In this document: positions 11,405 to 21,969 of the stretch, piece by piece
Layout of the letters: the number at the start of each line of letters is the position of its first letter
How positions within the stretch are numbered: the stretch's first letter is position 1
Assembly: GCA_002221725.1 (NCBI GenBank)
Contig: NJFT01000056.1
Location: forward strand, 124,001 to 188,000
Source of the DNA: Scedosporium boydii
Taxonomy: Eukaryota > Ascomycota > Sordariomycetes > Microascales > Microascaceae
DNA: 64,000 bases
Direction of reading: 5' to 3'
Program-made: the position numbers and the translations under genes
Notes under the pieces: model-generated
What the model saw: only the letters and a program-made list of their open reading frames with translations
The model's database searches: none
What the model was told of the DNA's origin: nothing

Positions 11405-12401
11405 CTATTGGGCCTTGGAGGAAACAATTCCTGAAATCGATCGAGTTAGTTTCTGGCGTCGGGCGTTTTTCGAGTTGGAATCGCAAAGATAACTCACTCT
11501 CAACATCCGCAACGCTCTGCTGGAGGATCTGCTGAAGGACCTTGGGGTTCTTGAGATCCCTTTCCACATTAGCGATGATGCTCTCGGCAAGCTCCCTCTG
11601 TTGTCGCTGCTTAACCTGGCCCTCGTATCGGACCCAGGAGTCGAGGACGGCCTTGGCCTCGGCGGCAAGGGCAGTCTTCTGCTCGAGCTCGAAAGCCTCG
11701 GCCTCGAGCTTAGCGGTTTCCTATTAAAGAATATATGAGCAACTCCGATTCAACCCGCAATGCGAAAGCTCGTCGTTAAAAATTTTTCTCCGTCGAAATC
11801 TTGAAACCACCGTACCTTCGAAACCTCGAAGAGGGTCTTGGTGATGTCAACAACACCCTCCATCTGCTTCACATCCTCAATGCGGCTCTGGACGGCGGCG
11901 GTATGGTCGGCCCTAGCCTGGTTGAGGATGTTCTTGATCTTGTCGTTCTGGCCGTCGGCCCACTGCGAGTACAGAGGACCGACGTACTTGATGAGACCAC
12001 CCCAGACGGCGAGAAGGCAGAAGGCCACGACGGTCTCCTCGTTCATCACGTAGTACTCATTGCTGATGGCGTAAACGGAGAGACCGGCAGCGCTGGAGAG
12101 GATGGCGGTCTTGGAGAGGAGGCTGCTGCCGGGGAGCGCATCGACGATGGACTGGGCCTTCTTCTTGGGGTCCTCGGTCGGGACGCTGGACGAGTGGCGG
12201 GCGGTCGTGAGCGCGGTGAGAGCAGGCACGGTTCGTCGGGCGACGGTCGGCCGGAGAAGGTTGGCGCCTTTCAGGTTTTCAAGTCAGAGCGGAGGCTTCT
12301 TCCGGCCGTGGAAGGGGGTGGAGCGACCCAATTGATCATCTCCATCTAGAAAACGCATAATTGCACTTACCGACGGCGCTTCGAGCCAAGCGAGACGCCA
12401 T
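11405..12401 (-). CDS. atp4: mitochondrial ATP synthase subunit 4 (b subunit)
   Basis: Peripheral-stalk b subunit of F1Fo ATP synthase in the inner mitochondrial membrane, holding the alpha3beta3 head against the rotor. Four exons, 12401-12371, 12267-11816, 11720-11498 and 11430-11405, give 243 aa, almost the yeast length of 244. The start MASRLARSAVGANLLRP leads a presequence that ends near TTARHSSS. Two hydrophobic spans follow (SLLSKTAILSSAAGLSVYAI and ETVVAFCLLAVWGGLIKYVG), then the long charged coiled-coil stalk (Asn/Gln/Lys/Glu-rich to the end, ...SVADVERIVSSKAQ). Each junction has GT-AG signals and exact phase; the last exon is 26 nt. It is divergent from noc4 with a 303-bp shared promoter. 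atp1, encoding its partner alpha subunit, lies 24 kb away. Confidence 0.96.
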
Positions 12402-12704
12402 TGTGGATGAGGGGAGATGTCGGGATTGAAGTGTTTAGCTGGTTTGACGTGGAACATGGGAGTGATTGACGATGTGAGGTTTTATCGCGCTTCTTCGGCA
12501 ATACCAAAAGTCACGTGATGGATTGGTTCCGGTTCCGGGTTAGTGGATTACATTAGCTTCCGGGACCCACTTTATTTTTTTCAATGCTTTCGCTTTTATT
12601 CAATGTTGGTGCTGCTTCGAGGATCTTAACTTCAAGGCGAAATATCTGGAATTATTCTCATCTTCTTTCATTTTTTTTTGTTACTCGCCCGAAACTTAGA
12701 CAAG
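12402..12704. promoter_or_regulatory. bidirectional promoter atp4 / noc4
   Basis: 303 bp between divergent start codons. Contains TCACGTGA at 12511-12518, the same palindrome as in the rpc40/nuo-49 promoter, plus GATTGGTT (an inverted CCAAT box, CCAATC) immediately after it at about 12520. T-rich stretches at 12574 and 12670 precede the noc4 start. Confidence 0.6.
12511..12518. promoter_or_regulatory. TCACGTGA palindrome beside an inverted CCAAT box
   Basis: TCACGTGATG followed by GATTGG. E-box and CCAAT box adjacency suggests a bHLH plus HAP-complex site; this is inference from motif only. Confidence 0.45.
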
Positions 12705-14495
12705 ATGCCTGGGGCCACAGTGAAGGACGATGGCCTGAAGCGCAAGCGAAAAGAGGCCAGGAACGATGTGAAAAAGCGAGCCCGAACGGATGAGAGCGGT
12801 GATGAGGAGGATGTTCAGTCTCAAATTCTCTTAATGGAGGCTGGAATCGTGGAATCCAAGAAGAATTACAACGATATTGTGAAGCTCATCGGTCGTGTCA
12901 ACGACTACGAGACTGAAACCGAATCGGCAGTTTTCGCGGCGGTTGCGTTATGTCGAATTTTCATCAGGTTGCTGGCAGCGGGAAGTCTTACGCATCAGAG
13001 GAATGCGTCTGACAAGGAAGTCGTGGTGGTCCAGTGGCTAAAAGACCGTCTATCGGAGTACAAGGAGGTCCTTGTGTTGCTAGTCTCTCAGGAGGACCTG
13101 GCCTCGACGGCGTTGACTTTGGCGATGAAGTTGTTGAAGGCCGAGGGAGAACAGCTGAATTCCAAAAAGGACTTTTATGTCTTCCCGAAGGAGTTCCTGG
13201 AGCAGATCATTTTAGGTCTTGTCAGGTCAAAGAGTTCCGAGGGACGTGATGAATATGTGGAAAAGTATGTGGACGAATATGACGATGTCCGTTTCTTCAC
13301 ACACCAAGCTATAAAGTGAGTTGGATCCTGCGCCGTGCCGTTCTCACGATCAAGCTTCCTTAATGTCTAACCCTATCTCAGGAACATACTCTCAAGCCGG
13401 TCTGACGAGATACCGGACTCTGAGTGGTTTGACCTTGTCTTCGATCTTCTTGTTGCCATCGATGGTGTCCCGGACTCCAGCGGCGAGCTTGAGGACTTTT
13501 ACATGCCTGCTCCCAAGAAGAAGGCCCATAATCTGTACTCCCTCGCACAACACAAGAAGCAAGCACAAGACGCCTGGCTCGCGCTGATGGCACTGAGCAT
13601 AAGCCGGGAGCAGCAAAAGAGAATCCTGGGCTCGCTGGTGTCGGTAATCGCGCCATGGTTCGCCAAGCCTGAGCTGCTCTCCGACTTTCTGACAGACTGC
13701 TACAATGCTGGTGGATCTCTCTCACTCCTTGCACTCTCCGGTGTTTTCTATCTCATCGAGAACCGAAACCTCGACTACCCCTCCTTCTACCCCAAGCTTT
13801 ACTCCCTCCTAGACAAGGACATCCTCCATTCCAAGCACCGATCTCGATTCTTCCGCCTCCTCGACACCTTCCTCGCCTCGAGCCATCTCCCCGCGGCCCT
13901 AGTGGCAAGTTTCATCAAGAGGCTATCGAGGCTGGTGCTGTACGCGCCGCCGAGCGCCGTCGTTTTCGTCGTGCCCTGGATCTACAACCTCTTCAAGCGC
14001 CATCCGGCCTGCACCTTCATGATGCACCGGGAAATAAGGGATCCGGGGTTGAAGGAAAGCATAGAGAGCGAAGGCTTCAAAGATCCGTTCCTACCGGATG
14101 AAACGGACCCGATGGAGACCAAAGCTATCGAGAGTTGCGTGTGGGAACTTGTGCAGCTGCAGACGCACTATCACCCGAATGTAGCGACCATAGCAAAGAT
14201 TATTTCGGAGCAGTTTACGAAGCAGTCTTACAATATCGAGGACTTTTTGGATCACTCGTACGGAAGTGTAAGTTTGCCCACTCAGGCCTTGCCTTTTTTT
14301 TTTTGCGTTCTTTTCCTTTTGTTTCGAATATAGTCTAACACGGTGTGATCTCAGCTTCTCGATTCGGAAATGTCAAAAGACGTCAAAAAGGCGCCTGTAG
14401 TGGAATTTCAGATACCTAAGAGGATATTCTTGCCCCAGGACGAACGATCGGGGGTTGCTGATGGCCTGCTCGTCAAGCTTTGGGGCTTTTCTTGA
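12705..14495 (+). CDS. noc4: ribosome biogenesis protein Noc4 (CBF/Mak21 family)
   Basis: Nucleolar protein that works with Nop14 in maturation and export of the 40S subunit. Exons 12705-13315, 13382-14267 and 14355-14495 give 545 aa, against 552 in yeast. The N-terminus is basic (RKRKEARNDVKKRAR, a likely nuclear localisation signal) followed by HEAT-like helices. The CBF/Mak21 domain covers roughly residues 330-520, with FYLIENRNLDYPSFYPKLYSLLD and LDTFLASSHLPAALVASFIKRL. The C-terminal tail NIEDFLDHSYGS then LLDSEMSKDVKKAP is typical of the family. Both introns (66 and 87 nt) have GTGAG/GTAAGT donors and branch sites. It is divergent from atp4, so a ribosome-biogenesis gene and a respiratory gene share one control region. 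Confidence 0.95.
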
Positions 14496-14954
14496 GAGTC
14501 CAGTCGCCTGAAGACGGTGGTGTGCTAGGGCCACGTCGTCAGAATAGTCTAAATCTACATGAAATAGATACCCAAGATATTGCAGGCCGGAAAGAATTCG
14601 TTACGTGTACTTGAGTCAATGACGCAAATGGACTCAGAAGGAGGCGATCTTCGACAAAACGTGCGTTTTGTGTGGCACCAATAATCACACAATGCAAGTA
14701 TAGGTTTCCATGAGGTGTTTATAAATTATACATCAACACGAGCTATCCTCGATTATCCCAAGTCCCAAAGCCTCTTTTGATTGAAGATAATTGATCTTTG
14801 GTGCATGTTTTTAGAAGTACACCACGTTAATACAAGCTACAAGCCCCCAAAACGCCAATTCGCCAAGCATGCCTCTAAACAAATGTCGCTCCCAATCGTG
14901 CTGCCCAGGGTGAAAGACTGAAGTAGACCCAGAAATCGAAAGAACCTGCGGTCC
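14496..14954. other. convergent intergenic noc4 / F-box gene
   Basis: 459 bp between two convergent stop codons; 3' flanking sequence only. No gene or repeat seen. Confidence 0.5.
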
Positions 14955-16082
14955 TCAACCGTTAGACTCAAAAAGGTTTTGGATACCATAAAAAGCTAGG
15001 CGGGGTTGTCGCATGCGGGAGGGACGGTGGAAGTGGGAAACCCACTGATGACTGTGGTGAGTCGTCCCAGCGCCAAGATCTTTCCACGACGTGAGTTTCA
15101 ACGCCCGGTGCCTCGAGCCTTCCAAGTCGCATCTTTCCGCCTTGAATTCCGTGTAGCAGGTATCGTAGCTTCTTCGGGCCTTCAAGATGCTCCCTAGCCT
15201 TCCACATTCTTCCCCGTCACAGATGACTGGGTGTGTCCAGAAACACGTCAAACTCTTCGTCTGTGAGGGGACGTTTTCGGGGTCGGCAGGGAGGAGGAAG
15301 GGAAAGACGTCTCGCCACCTGATATGTGCGCAGACATTGGTAACCTCCAAGTCATCTTGTGAGAGCCCTAGTAAAGCATACACCACGTGCATAGCTGATT
15401 CTCGTGGTACAGCCGGGGACAGAACCACTTCCGTCTTGAGTATCAAATGGCCGATGGCTATCTTAAAGTTCGCGTCGATGCTTAGCCAGGGTCCCCTTTT
15501 ATCCTTGCGCCCTCGGAATTTTTCAGCCTCGAGAGCTGAGGCTGGGTAGATGGGGTTCCCATGCCGGTGGGATCTCATGATAGAGGCTAGCATGCCGTAT
15601 GTGATGAGATTCCAGGTCCACTTGTTGGTCTTCTCACAAAGCCTTAACAAGAAATCTTCGTTGAAAAAGAGTCGTCCCGGAGGGAGGTAGCCTGTGTAGC
15701 CCCACTCTGACATGAATTCGGGGAGGCGAGGACGATGAAAGGACCTGCAGTACGAACAAAGAAACATGGCAGGGTATATATTGTCCTTTTCGAGTATCTG
15801 GAGTAATGGGAGTCGGCATCGGCGATCAAGTTGGATGACTTTCTTGCCGAGAGTGTATAGCAGAGGTTTGTTGGCTAGGGCGAATGCGGCACGGGAGCCA
15901 CAATCGAGATGGCCAGCGATCTTGCGTACCATCTCCAGAGGAAGGTCCAGCAAGGTTAACTTCTTGATTTTGGAGAAGGTTCCATCATCTACTTCGTTCT
16001 CTGGAGGCCTAGCAAACCGGTGGGAGAGGCAAAGCTCCATAAGCTCTGTAAGCCGCACCGTGGTGATATCGTCGAGATGCAT
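14955..16082 (-). CDS. F-box-like protein of unknown substrate
   Basis: Single-exon gene of 375 aa with a genuine ATG. Residues ~43-85 match an F-box in pattern: LTLLDLPLEMVRKIAGHLDC, then SRAAFALANKPLLYTLG. The family normally binds Skp1 in an SCF ubiquitin ligase, so a role in substrate recruitment is inferred. The remainder has no repeat or lectin motif I recognise; it contains a CSYC pair and several Trp-rich patches (KTNKWTWNLITYG) and looks like the variable F-box proteins common in filamentous ascomycetes. A TATATA stretch lies about 110 bp upstream, near 16190. Substrate and pathway cannot be told from the sequence. Confidence 0.75.
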   Translation of the reverse strand: MHLDDITTVRLTELMELCLSHRFARPPENEVDDGTFSKIKKLTLLDLPLEMVRKIAGHLDCGSRAAFALANKPLLYTLGKKVIQLDRRCRLPLLQILEKDNIYPAMFLCSYCRSFHRPRLPEFMSEWGYTGYLPPGRLFFNEDFLLRLCEKTNKWTWNLITYGMLASIMRSHRHGNPIYPASALEAEKFRGRKDKRGPWLSIDANFKIAIGHLILKTEVVLSPAVPRESAMHVVYALLGLSQDDLEVTNVCAHIRWRDVFPFLLPADPENVPSQTKSLTCFWTHPVICDGEECGRLGSILKARRSYDTCYTEFKAERCDLEGSRHRALKLTSWKDLGAGTTHHSHQWVSHFHRPSRMRQPRLAFYGIQNLFESNG

Positions 16083-17489
16083 CTTTCAAGGGCGATCGAG
16101 GCGAATAAGCAGTTAGAAGTGATGGGATAAGAAGTTAGGAGTGAGGGCCAGAGGAGAAGAGAGTGGGCGCGTCAGGATGAAGGAACTCAATATATAGCCC
16201 AGAATCCTGCCCCATGAGAAAAGCCATGATGAAGAATGTTCTTTAGCTCTTTCATTTACACGAGCCGTTTGGGTATTTTGGCGAGCCGGGGCCGAACTCG
16301 ATTATGGCCAGCCGGGCGACCAGCACCCGGCTGGCCCGTCCAACAGCTGCCGAGGAACTCGTCTAGCAGTGCTAAAAGGAAAAGCCGGGTCTAGTTTGAA
16401 TGAAGGCACATGGAAATGCAATAGAAAGATGGATCATGTCAAGGAAATGAGACGGGTTGGTTGAAGCGGATGGACGGAAGTTGAAGACGGTCTTCACATG
16501 AGAACATTGAGGTACGCAGGGAGAGGCCCAGTGATTACGATGTCCTTCGCAGCTCCTCTGACGAAAAATACTTCGTATACAAGCCAAATCCCAAGAACTA
16601 ATACACAACTTTATACAGTGAATCGAGGAATATGAGGATGTCGAGGATAAGACAATTCCACAATATTGTCCAGTCCACAATGCAAAGCCCCATTGTCCTG
16701 TCGTACTTGATCATGCAATCGTACACTTTCGATTTCCTGGGGATTCAGCTGTCAGACCCCAGTACTTCGTACAGTGCCGATCCTTGACAAGCCGCAACAC
16801 TCCGTCACCCCACGCAGATTTGTGCAGATCGTCTGTCGATTGCCAGAAACTGCAGCTCGCATTGGAGCTTCCCCTGCACTGTGTGACTTCATCACTGCGC
16901 TGCTTGCCAGCAACTGTAATCCGTCGCAATCCGCAGCTGCTAGCCAAACTTGGCCAGTGGCGTGCTGCGTCACAGTCACAAGCCTAGACAAGCCCAGACA
17001 AGCCCACGTTCCTCATCAGCTGCCTCTCAGCGCTCTCAGCGCTTCTCAGCCTCCGAGTGCGCACACATCTCCAACATCGAATGTACTTTGTAGATATTGA
17101 TCCCCTTCAAGTCTTTCTAAAACCTTCCCACGCCACAAGATTGACTTTCCAAAAAAACCTAACTGGGCCTTGAAACCTTCATTGGCTCTTCTTTACCTTT
17201 GGTGTCCAGCGGCGTGTTTGTTTCCATCTTCCATCATTAGTGACGACGTCGAAATCTTCGACGCTAGCTCCCTCCATCTGAGACGAACTAATGCCTAACC
17301 GAACCTCGTCTCGACTATCACTCCACTAACTCTTTTTAAATCTTTGCTCGAGGCCCACGCCAGACGAAATATTCGCTCCGTTCATATGCTACGGAAAGCC
17401 AAGTTGACAAGTTGACTCCTCGTGCCGGCCTCTGGACCTGGTTAAATCCTTTGCCTCTCGGTCCCTCCCCCCTTCCCTCATCGACCACT
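16083..17489. other. divergent intergenic, long leader of the Mg transporter gene
   Basis: 1.4 kb without a convincing gene. Holds TATATA near 16190 for the F-box gene, one TACTTCGTA at 16763-16771, the near copy TACTTTGTA at 17084, and a duplicated AGACAAGCCC at 16985-17005. C/T-rich sequence from ~17100 to 17489 looks like a 5' untranslated leader. Confidence 0.5.
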
Positions 17490-20260
17490 ATGCCGACAAA
17501 CAACCCCTTCGCTCCCCTCTCGTCAACAGGCTCACCTTCTAGACAGCCCCCCGAACCTCCCAGCTCAGCATCATCCATACGAGAACCGGCCTCTTCCTCG
17601 AAAGGAAACTCGAAGCCCAGGAAGTCCCACCGTGGGGGGAAGAAGAAGCGCTCCAGGAGAAAGTCTTTTGCCCCACTCCCCGGGGATTCACCACTGGATG
17701 ATGAGCACGCGGGCGCCCTCGATGCGGCGCGCGATAGCTTGTATGCTCTCAGAAGAAGCCTCAGCGATTCGAGCATTGAGGAGGCACTTTTGTTAAATCA
17801 TAGGTGAGGCAGCTTCCTCTGACTGGTGTCCACCTCCCCTCGCCGAACCCCTAGGATTCGTGTGAAGCTAACCACATGTTTTTTTTTCTCTTTTGCTTGC
17901 TCTCCCCAGAGAACATCGACAACCTACACGAACCCGTACACTACCCGTAACGAATATACAAGCAACACCTACTTCCTTCGTTCGTCGGAATAGCCGTCGG
18001 AGGTTGAGCGTGTCAGCCGAAACCGGCAACGAGAGAGAAGCAGAGCGCTGGGACGAGAGGACACCTCTCATGTCAACCACCGACCGTCTTAGGCGGCATG
18101 AGTCCGCCGTCGGCGCTCCTGCCTTCGACCGCGAACAGCATAGGCGACGCGATTCCAATGCGTCCTCGAAGTCGAAGACGAAACCCTCTGGCTTTAATGT
18201 CAACTATCCCCCCTCCGTCCCGGGTACACCCACACTCGGACCCGCACCCGGCCTCGATATGAGTTTTGGCGATGCTATGATACGGGACGAGCTAGCTCGT
18301 GAGGCAGAATCTCCTACTGGATCGCTGAGTTTGGAAGAAGAACTGCCGGAGGACGAAGAGGGTGGCCGGCCGATGTCGTTGTCCAGCAAGTCTCGGAGGA
18401 ACACGGGTCTAATGCCCCCCGAGGATGACGTGTGCTTCCCGGCTGTTGTTGACTTGTCCGAGGTGGCTGAGGAAGAAGGTGAAGAGTACCAGTACTCCCC
18501 TCGAAGCGGTTCCCCGCCGCGATTCCAGCCCCGTCGCCGCCGCCGCCGGAGTCCGTGGCCCGATCTGTCAGTCCTCGAGTCATGGAGCCAGTACGAGAAG
18601 GAGCAAGAAACGTCCCGTGTTAAGAAGATCACCGAGCCGCAGCTTATTAATGGCAGGTTGCGCGCCGTGCAAAAGGGGTGGTATCTTTCCGAGGATGAGG
18701 CGCCTTATCGGTTCACCTACTTTAATGAGGAGGTCCAGAGCACAATACATAGCCAGACTATTTCCGGCTTGATCCAGGCTGGCGGCAGCTTTCGCGAACT
18801 ATTTATTCCGGATCCTCGCGTGCTCTCGGATGACGAGTCAGACGAGGAAGACGGCGACTCGATCGAAATGGTGAACCCATTCGCGTCTAGAGTTCGCCGC
18901 TCCAGCCACGCCGGAGACGGTGGTTCAATGCCTCCAGTTTCCCGGAAGCTCTCTGCACTGACGACTCAGGGGAATAGCGACGTCTTCGCGACCTCACTTG
19001 ACCGCGCCTCCTCGGTTGGGAAGAACTCGGCTGCCAGCGCACCGCCCCGGACGTCCCAAGGGTCGCCGCCAAGGCCGAGGTCTGGAACGCCAACTTCTAG
19101 CTCGAAACGGGAGGCCAAAGAAGCAGGACCGGAACCGGAAACGAAGGCCATCAGGTACGGCGAACGACCCATCTGGTGGCTTGACGTGCTTAGCCCAACC
19201 GAGTCTGAGATGAAGGTGATATCCCAAGCTTTCGGTATCCACCCCCTCACAGCTGAGGATATCATGATGCAAGAAGCGCGGGAGAAGGTTGAGTTATTCC
19301 GCAATTACTACTTTGTCAACTACCGAACTTTCGATCAGGACATCCATAGTAGCACGTACATGGAGCCCGTCAACATGTACACCGTCGTCTTCCGGGAGGG
19401 TATCCTCAGCTTCCATTTCTCGCCTACGCCCCACGCCGCCAACGTCCGTCGCAGGATCCGCCAACTCAAGGACTACTTAATCGTTTCCTCGGATTGGATC
19501 TCGTACGCCATCATCGACGACATTACCGATGTGTTTGGTCCCATCATCCAGAATATCGAAGAGGAAGTCGACGATATCGATGAAAGTATCATGAATTCGT
19601 GGGGGAGCGCGACGAAGAAGGCGGAGAAGGAGGAGGAGAAGGCTGCCGGAAGTGATGACGGCACTACTATGGCCGAGTTGAGCACGGTTGACGTTCTTCG
19701 ACGAGCGGGCGACTGCAGGAAGAGGGTGATGAGTCTCTATCGTCTGCTGGGCAACAAGGCGGATGTCATCAAAGGCTTTGCGAAGCGGTGCAATGAGCAG
19801 TGGGAGATAACTCCTCACTCGGATATCGGTCTCTACCTTGGTGATATTCAGGATCATATCTTGACTATGACGTCCAATCTCAGTCACTACGAAATGTAAG
19901 TTCTGAGGACTCGCTGATTTGACGAATTACTATCTCTCCACGCCATGGACTCAGGCAGTCAAGTTAACACCCACACCCTCTAGGATCCTCGCCCGAGCCC
20001 ATGGCAACTACCTCGCTCAAATCAACTGCAAGATGACGGAGCGTTCCGAGCAAACGGCCGATAGCCTCAACAAGCTCACCGTCCTCGGTACCATTGTCCT
20101 CCCAATGAACATCATCACCGGCCTCTGGGGCATGAACGTCTGGGTCCCCGGTCAGGAGTACGAAGGCGACCTTACCTGGTTTGTTTGCATCACCATCGGA
20201 CTCTTTTGTTTCGGGTTCGCGTGCTATTATGCTGCCAGGAGGGTGTATGGACTCATTTGA
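17490..20260 (+). CDS. CorA-type magnesium transporter (Alr/Mnr2 subfamily)
   Basis: Homo-oligomeric Mg2+ channel of the plasma membrane (Alr1) or vacuole (Mnr2). Exons 17490-17803, 17910-19895 and 19984-20260 give 858 aa. The first ~470 residues are cytosolic and low complexity, with basic (GGKKKRSRRK) and acidic stretches plus many Ser/Pro. The CorA core starts near IRYGERPIWWLDVLSPTE, with LTAEDIMMQEAREKVELF and the long helix to LSHYEMILARAHGNYLAQI crossing the second junction. Two spans end the protein: LTVLGTIVLPMNIITGLW, then the pore signature Gly-Met-Asn in GMNVWVPGQ, then WFVCITIGLFCFGFACYYAA. GMN followed by VPGQ is characteristic of the Alr/Mnr2 group. The translation start is the first ATG; an upstream in-frame TTG is ignored. 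Which membrane it serves is not decided by sequence. Confidence 0.92.
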
Positions 20261-20778
20261 GTTTCTTCGCGGAGTTTTCGGAGCCCGAAGAAGAAGAAAA
20301 GGAAAATGCATTGATGGTTTGGCGTTCTTGTTTCCCTTTCGTTCATATTCATTTTCTGTTTTCCGTAGTCTGGGTTGGGTCTGTCTGGGTCAGTTTTGGC
20401 GTTGCATTCTTAGAGAGTATAGGAAACTTGAGGTACTTTGAACCTCGGAAGACTAGATGCGGCAGTGGTGCAAACAGATACACTGATCAAATATTTCTCG
20501 AGCTGAAAAATAGAAGCTCAAGAAGAGAAACAAGCTCGTTCCATCACCATCGCCTCTTTGTCTTGCTCCCTATCCCCCCGTCCCACCATCCCACTACCCC
20601 ATATGTCCTCTCCTACTCGACACAAGTCAGAGGTATGAGTGACTGCAACACGCACTCTCAACAAAAAGAGTAAGAGGGAAGGGAAAGGAAAAAAAAAAAA
20701 TTAATTAAATAAACCGCTATGCTGTAGATACAAAGAGGGCAAAAAGGAAATCTAGAAGATGAATATCTTCACAGGAGA
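20261..20778. other. 3' flank of the transporter gene and tRNA trailer
   Basis: No gene seen. C/T-rich stretch 20560-20600 and an A-run at 20690-20700. On the minus strand, runs of T about 40 bp beyond the tRNA (near 20740-20745) could stop Pol III. Confidence 0.5.
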
Positions 20779-20865
20779 TGCACTAGCCCGGAATCGAACC
20801 GGGGGCTAGTCGAGAGCGGCATCGAAAGATGGCAACGACCAATTTTACCACTAAACCACTAGTGC
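20779..20865 (-). tRNA. tRNA-Gly (anticodon GCC) with a 16-nt intron
   Basis: Read on the minus strand. The acceptor arms GCACTAG and CTAGTGC pair perfectly over 7 bp. The D arm carries TGGTTTAGTGG (A box). The T arm is CCCGG, TTCGATT, CCGGG (B box). The anticodon loop TTGCCA..T is interrupted after position 37 by 16 nt (TCTTTCGATGCCGCTC); removing it lets GGTCG pair with CGACT (one G-T wobble at the end of the extended stem) and gives anticodon GCC. The discriminator base is A. Mature length without CCA is 71 nt. The exact intron ends are fixed by the canonical 37/38 position. Confidence 0.93.
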
Positions 20866-21969
20866 CTTTCTTGCTTGCTTCACAGTCCATCCTCAGATAG
20901 ACTATGAAGGAGGAGCGGGTTGTCGTCTTCTTTTGAGCAGCGGGACCACAGAAATATTGTGGCGGATGGTGTGGGTCGCCACCGAAGCATGATGACCTCA
21001 GTAGAGCGAGCCATGGACTGAAGCCAAGTGCCTGGCAGAAAACGGCTTTCCTCAGTGCTCCGTCCGAATCCATCGACTCGAAGTACTTCCTCTTAGCACA
21101 AACGATGTAACTCAAACTGGCTTCTTTGGACTTGGAAACCTCAGTCCAGTCTAATTACCAATGCTAACCCCAACCCACCAAAATCTGGACCCCAACCTTC
21201 AACATCCCCCTCTTACAAGGTCATCGCTTACCAGGGTAGCGCATAAACCTCCCCCGCATCCGGACCATATCGTCCAAGCACCGGCATCCTGACCGCTCAC
21301 GGATGGGACCCTTGAGGTGGCACCTCCCAAGTCCCTGCCTCCCTGCTCATAATTGCAGACCGTAATGCAAATCCCCCGACCAGCCACTTGCGGGGGGTAG
21401 CACGAGTCCGCTTCCTGACAAAACATCTTTCTGGGTGCATCTCAGGCAGATGAGTTCTCGGCATAATCATGGAACCTTTCAGAGCCCGGTTACGGTCACG
21501 GCCGACGGCTAGGATCCGGTCAAAGACTTTCTGGAAAGTCGGGGAGGACCCGGGTTTTCGGTTCTTGCCGCTCTTAATCCGGTAAATAAGAGAGTGTCAT
21601 CCTTGCGTCACGGTTCATGTCAAATGTAATGCGAAGAGAAGCGACCTGGGGTATCTAGTAGTCTTTTTTAATCCTCTACCCATGTAAACTACATGCAGCG
21701 TACGTAGCATCCTTCGATGCATACATTGTTGAGTCGGCATTTCAAGCGTACCGAGTCATCATGCCCCCTCTCTCGTTCAAATCTCCACCCAGTCCTGTCA
21801 TAGCGTACCCATCGATTTCCCTCAACTGTCCTGCCTTGGTTCCGACTCCCAACGCCTCGCTAAAATAAAAGGGAAAAAGTGGCCGTCGGTATTATCGTGT
21901 GTGAATACGAACATGTCATGAAGAAGAAAAAAAGAAAAAGAAAAGGAGAATAGAAGTGTGCAACGTTGT
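20866..21969. other. intergenic, tRNA-Gly to unknown gene
   Basis: 1.1 kb with no supported gene. It includes a GAAGTACTTC palindrome near 21070 and an A/G-rich run at 21918-21950 just past the next gene's stop. Confidence 0.45.
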
